From an uncultured Bacteroides sp. (GTDB lineage: Bacteria > Bacteroidota > Bacteroidia > Bacteroidales > Bacteroidaceae): a DNA stretch of 64,000 nucleotides. Location: positions 2,604,001-2,668,000 of the forward strand of contig NZ_OY782186.1 in the NCBI RefSeq assembly GCF_963677685.1, read 5' to 3'. The translations under genes and the position numbers were made by a program. Positions within the stretch are counted from its first letter, which is position 1. Each line of letters begins with the position of its first letter. The notes beneath the pieces were generated by a model. It saw only the letters and a program-made list of their open reading frames with translations, was not told where the DNA came from and ran no database searches. This document shows, in pieces, positions 63,009 to 64,000 of this stretch.

Positions 63009-63620
63009 ATGCAAAGACAAAAAGATGATATCCGTAAAGTGATTCTGAAAATCGCCCGCAAAGAGTTCATTGAAAAAGGTTTTAAAGATACTTCGATGCG
63101 TACCATTGCCCAAAAGACAGAAGTTGGATTAAGTAATATTTACAACTATTTCAAAAATAAGGATGAAATATTTCACGAAGTATTAGCATCAGCAATAAGG
63201 GCATTCGAAAAGGTAATGAAAGACCATAATAATGTCGAATTTATAAATATTGATATTTTTTCTTCTGACGAGTATTTAAGAACTCAGGTAGAAATGTTTT
63301 TCAATTTAATCACTAATTATAAGGCAGATATGAATCTCTTGTTTTTCAAATCATCGGGTTCTGCTTTAGAAAATTATCGTGAAGAACTCATTGAGCAATA
63401 CACTCAAATGGGAATTGAATATATTGCTATAATGAAATCAAAATACCCTAAAATCAATGGTAACATTTCGCCTTTTTTCATTCATACAATGAGTGCATGG
63501 CTTATGAGCTGTATAACAGAACTGGTAATGCACGATTTATCTGATGATGAGATGGAAACATTCATACGTGAATATATGGAGTTTGGTACAGCAGGGTGGC
63601 AAAAACTAATGAGAGTTTAA
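63009..63620 (+). CDS. TetR/AcrR-family transcriptional regulator
   Basis: A 203-residue protein from the ATG at 63009 (MQRQKDDIRKVIL). The N-terminal HTH is typical (FIEKGFKDTSMRTIAQKTEVGLSNIYNYFKNKDEIFHEVL). The C-terminal ligand domain is helical and ends EYMEFGTAGWQKLMRV. It is 12 bp upstream of an ABC exporter gene and probably represses the operon it heads, with the ATACC/GGTAT repeat as operator. Confidence 0.9.
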   Translation: MQRQKDDIRKVILKIARKEFIEKGFKDTSMRTIAQKTEVGLSNIYNYFKNKDEIFHEVLASAIRAFEKVMKDHNNVEFINIDIFSSDEYLRTQVEMFFNLITNYKADMNLLFFKSSGSALENYREELIEQYTQMGIEYIAIMKSKYPKINGNISPFFIHTMSAWLMSCITELVMHDLSDDEMETFIREYMEFGTAGWQKLMRV

Positions 63621-63632
63621 AAAATAAAAAAA

Positions 63633-64000
63633 ATGAGTACACTATCAAAATTTCAAGCCTATATGACTGGTCGCAAAGCATTGCTTCCTTTGGCATTAGG
63701 ACTTTCGGCACTAAGTGCTTTAGCAGGGATGGCACCGTTTATTTTAATATGGTTTATCACCCGCGAGTTTCTTACAATAGGGGCGTCATCACAATCGCTT
63801 ATCAACACATATGCGTGGTGGGCGGCAGGATTAGCTATTGCAAGCGTTATTATTTATTACGGAGCGTTATTATCGTCACACTTAGTGGCTTTTCGCGTGG
63901 AGTCCAATATGCGACGACTGGCAATGAAAAAAGTGATAAATATGCCGCTCGGCTTTTTCGATAACAACACCAACGGTCGTATCCGCAATATAATTGACGA
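63633..64000 (+). CDS. ABC transporter permease/ATPase, N-terminal part (3' end outside window)
   Basis: A frame open from the ATG at 63633 to the window end (122 codons). MSTLSKFQAYMTGRKALL is followed by two TM segments (LPLALGLSALSALAGMAPFILIWF in parts; WWAAGLAIASVIIYYGALL) and the ABC exporter coupling region VESNMRRLAMKKVINMPLGFFDNNTNGRIRNII. This is the start of an exporter half-transporter with fused ATPase. The TetR-plus-ABC arrangement is typical for tandem heterodimeric exporters. The substrate is unknown. Confidence 0.85.
   Translation, partial: MSTLSKFQAYMTGRKALLPLALGLSALSALAGMAPFILIWFITREFLTIGASSQSLINTYAWWAAGLAIASVIIYYGALLSSHLVAFRVESNMRRLAMKKVINMPLGFFDNNTNGRIRNIID

Overview
The window looks like chromosomal DNA of a Bacteroidales bacterium, most likely Bacteroides or a close relative. 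It is AT-rich. Its promoters carry the Bacteroidetes -7 box TAnnTTTG (eleven or more clear cases). Shine-Dalgarno signals are mostly absent and lipoprotein signal peptides are abundant. Families such as imelysin, BspA-type LRR, DUF6078 and ISAon1/ISL3 transposases also fit. The species cannot be named from the sequence alone.

1-8.5 kb: one tight plus-strand operon. It encodes the end of an outer-membrane porin, an imelysin (M75) lipoprotein, a di-heme oxidoreductase lipoprotein, a second porin, a mono-heme lipoprotein, a Rid/chorismatase-like protein and a ResB-CcsA type cytochrome c synthase. The operon thus encodes two c-type heme proteins and the machine that attaches their heme. 8.6-14.7 kb: hcp with a perfect FNR/Crp-type palindrome upstream, uracil permease uraA, a small secreted protein, a K+/H+ antiporter and an exported YhcH-family protein. 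A very short promoter-terminator unit at 14.80-14.90 kb is a candidate small RNA.

14.9-30.1 kb: two paralogous tripartite RND efflux loci with three AraC-type regulators, a small beta-barrel protein and a Crp/Fnr regulator. In the first locus the permease and the TolC-like protein form one 1452-codon reading frame. The junction is an A8 tract directly before an ATGA that would be a normal stop/start overlap if the tract were A7. 30.1-46.0 kb is mostly housekeeping: msrC, a 5'-nucleotidase behind a sensor kinase, tex, a CPBP protease, an LRR protein, an ABC-F protein with a degenerate second ATP site, grpE-dnaJ, and a Wza/Wzz-type pair.

46.3-62.9 kb is an accessory region starting at tRNA-Thr(CGT). 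It holds two tyrosine-integrase relics with related 3' ends. One relic is split by an ISL3/ISAon1-type element whose ends and target duplication can be read. An orphan C-terminal piece of a contractile-injection-system 'tape measure' protein lies between them. Beyond the IS is an unrecognised three-gene operon (52.3-55.1 kb): a protein of unknown fold, a protein with class III nucleotidyl-cyclase-like metal-binding motifs, and a four-TM membrane protein. I regard this operon as the best candidate for an undescribed signalling or defence system. Uncharacterised lipoproteins, DUF3828-like and DUF6078 proteins, an AraC regulator and an HXXEE protein follow. The window ends in a TetR regulator and the start of an ABC exporter.
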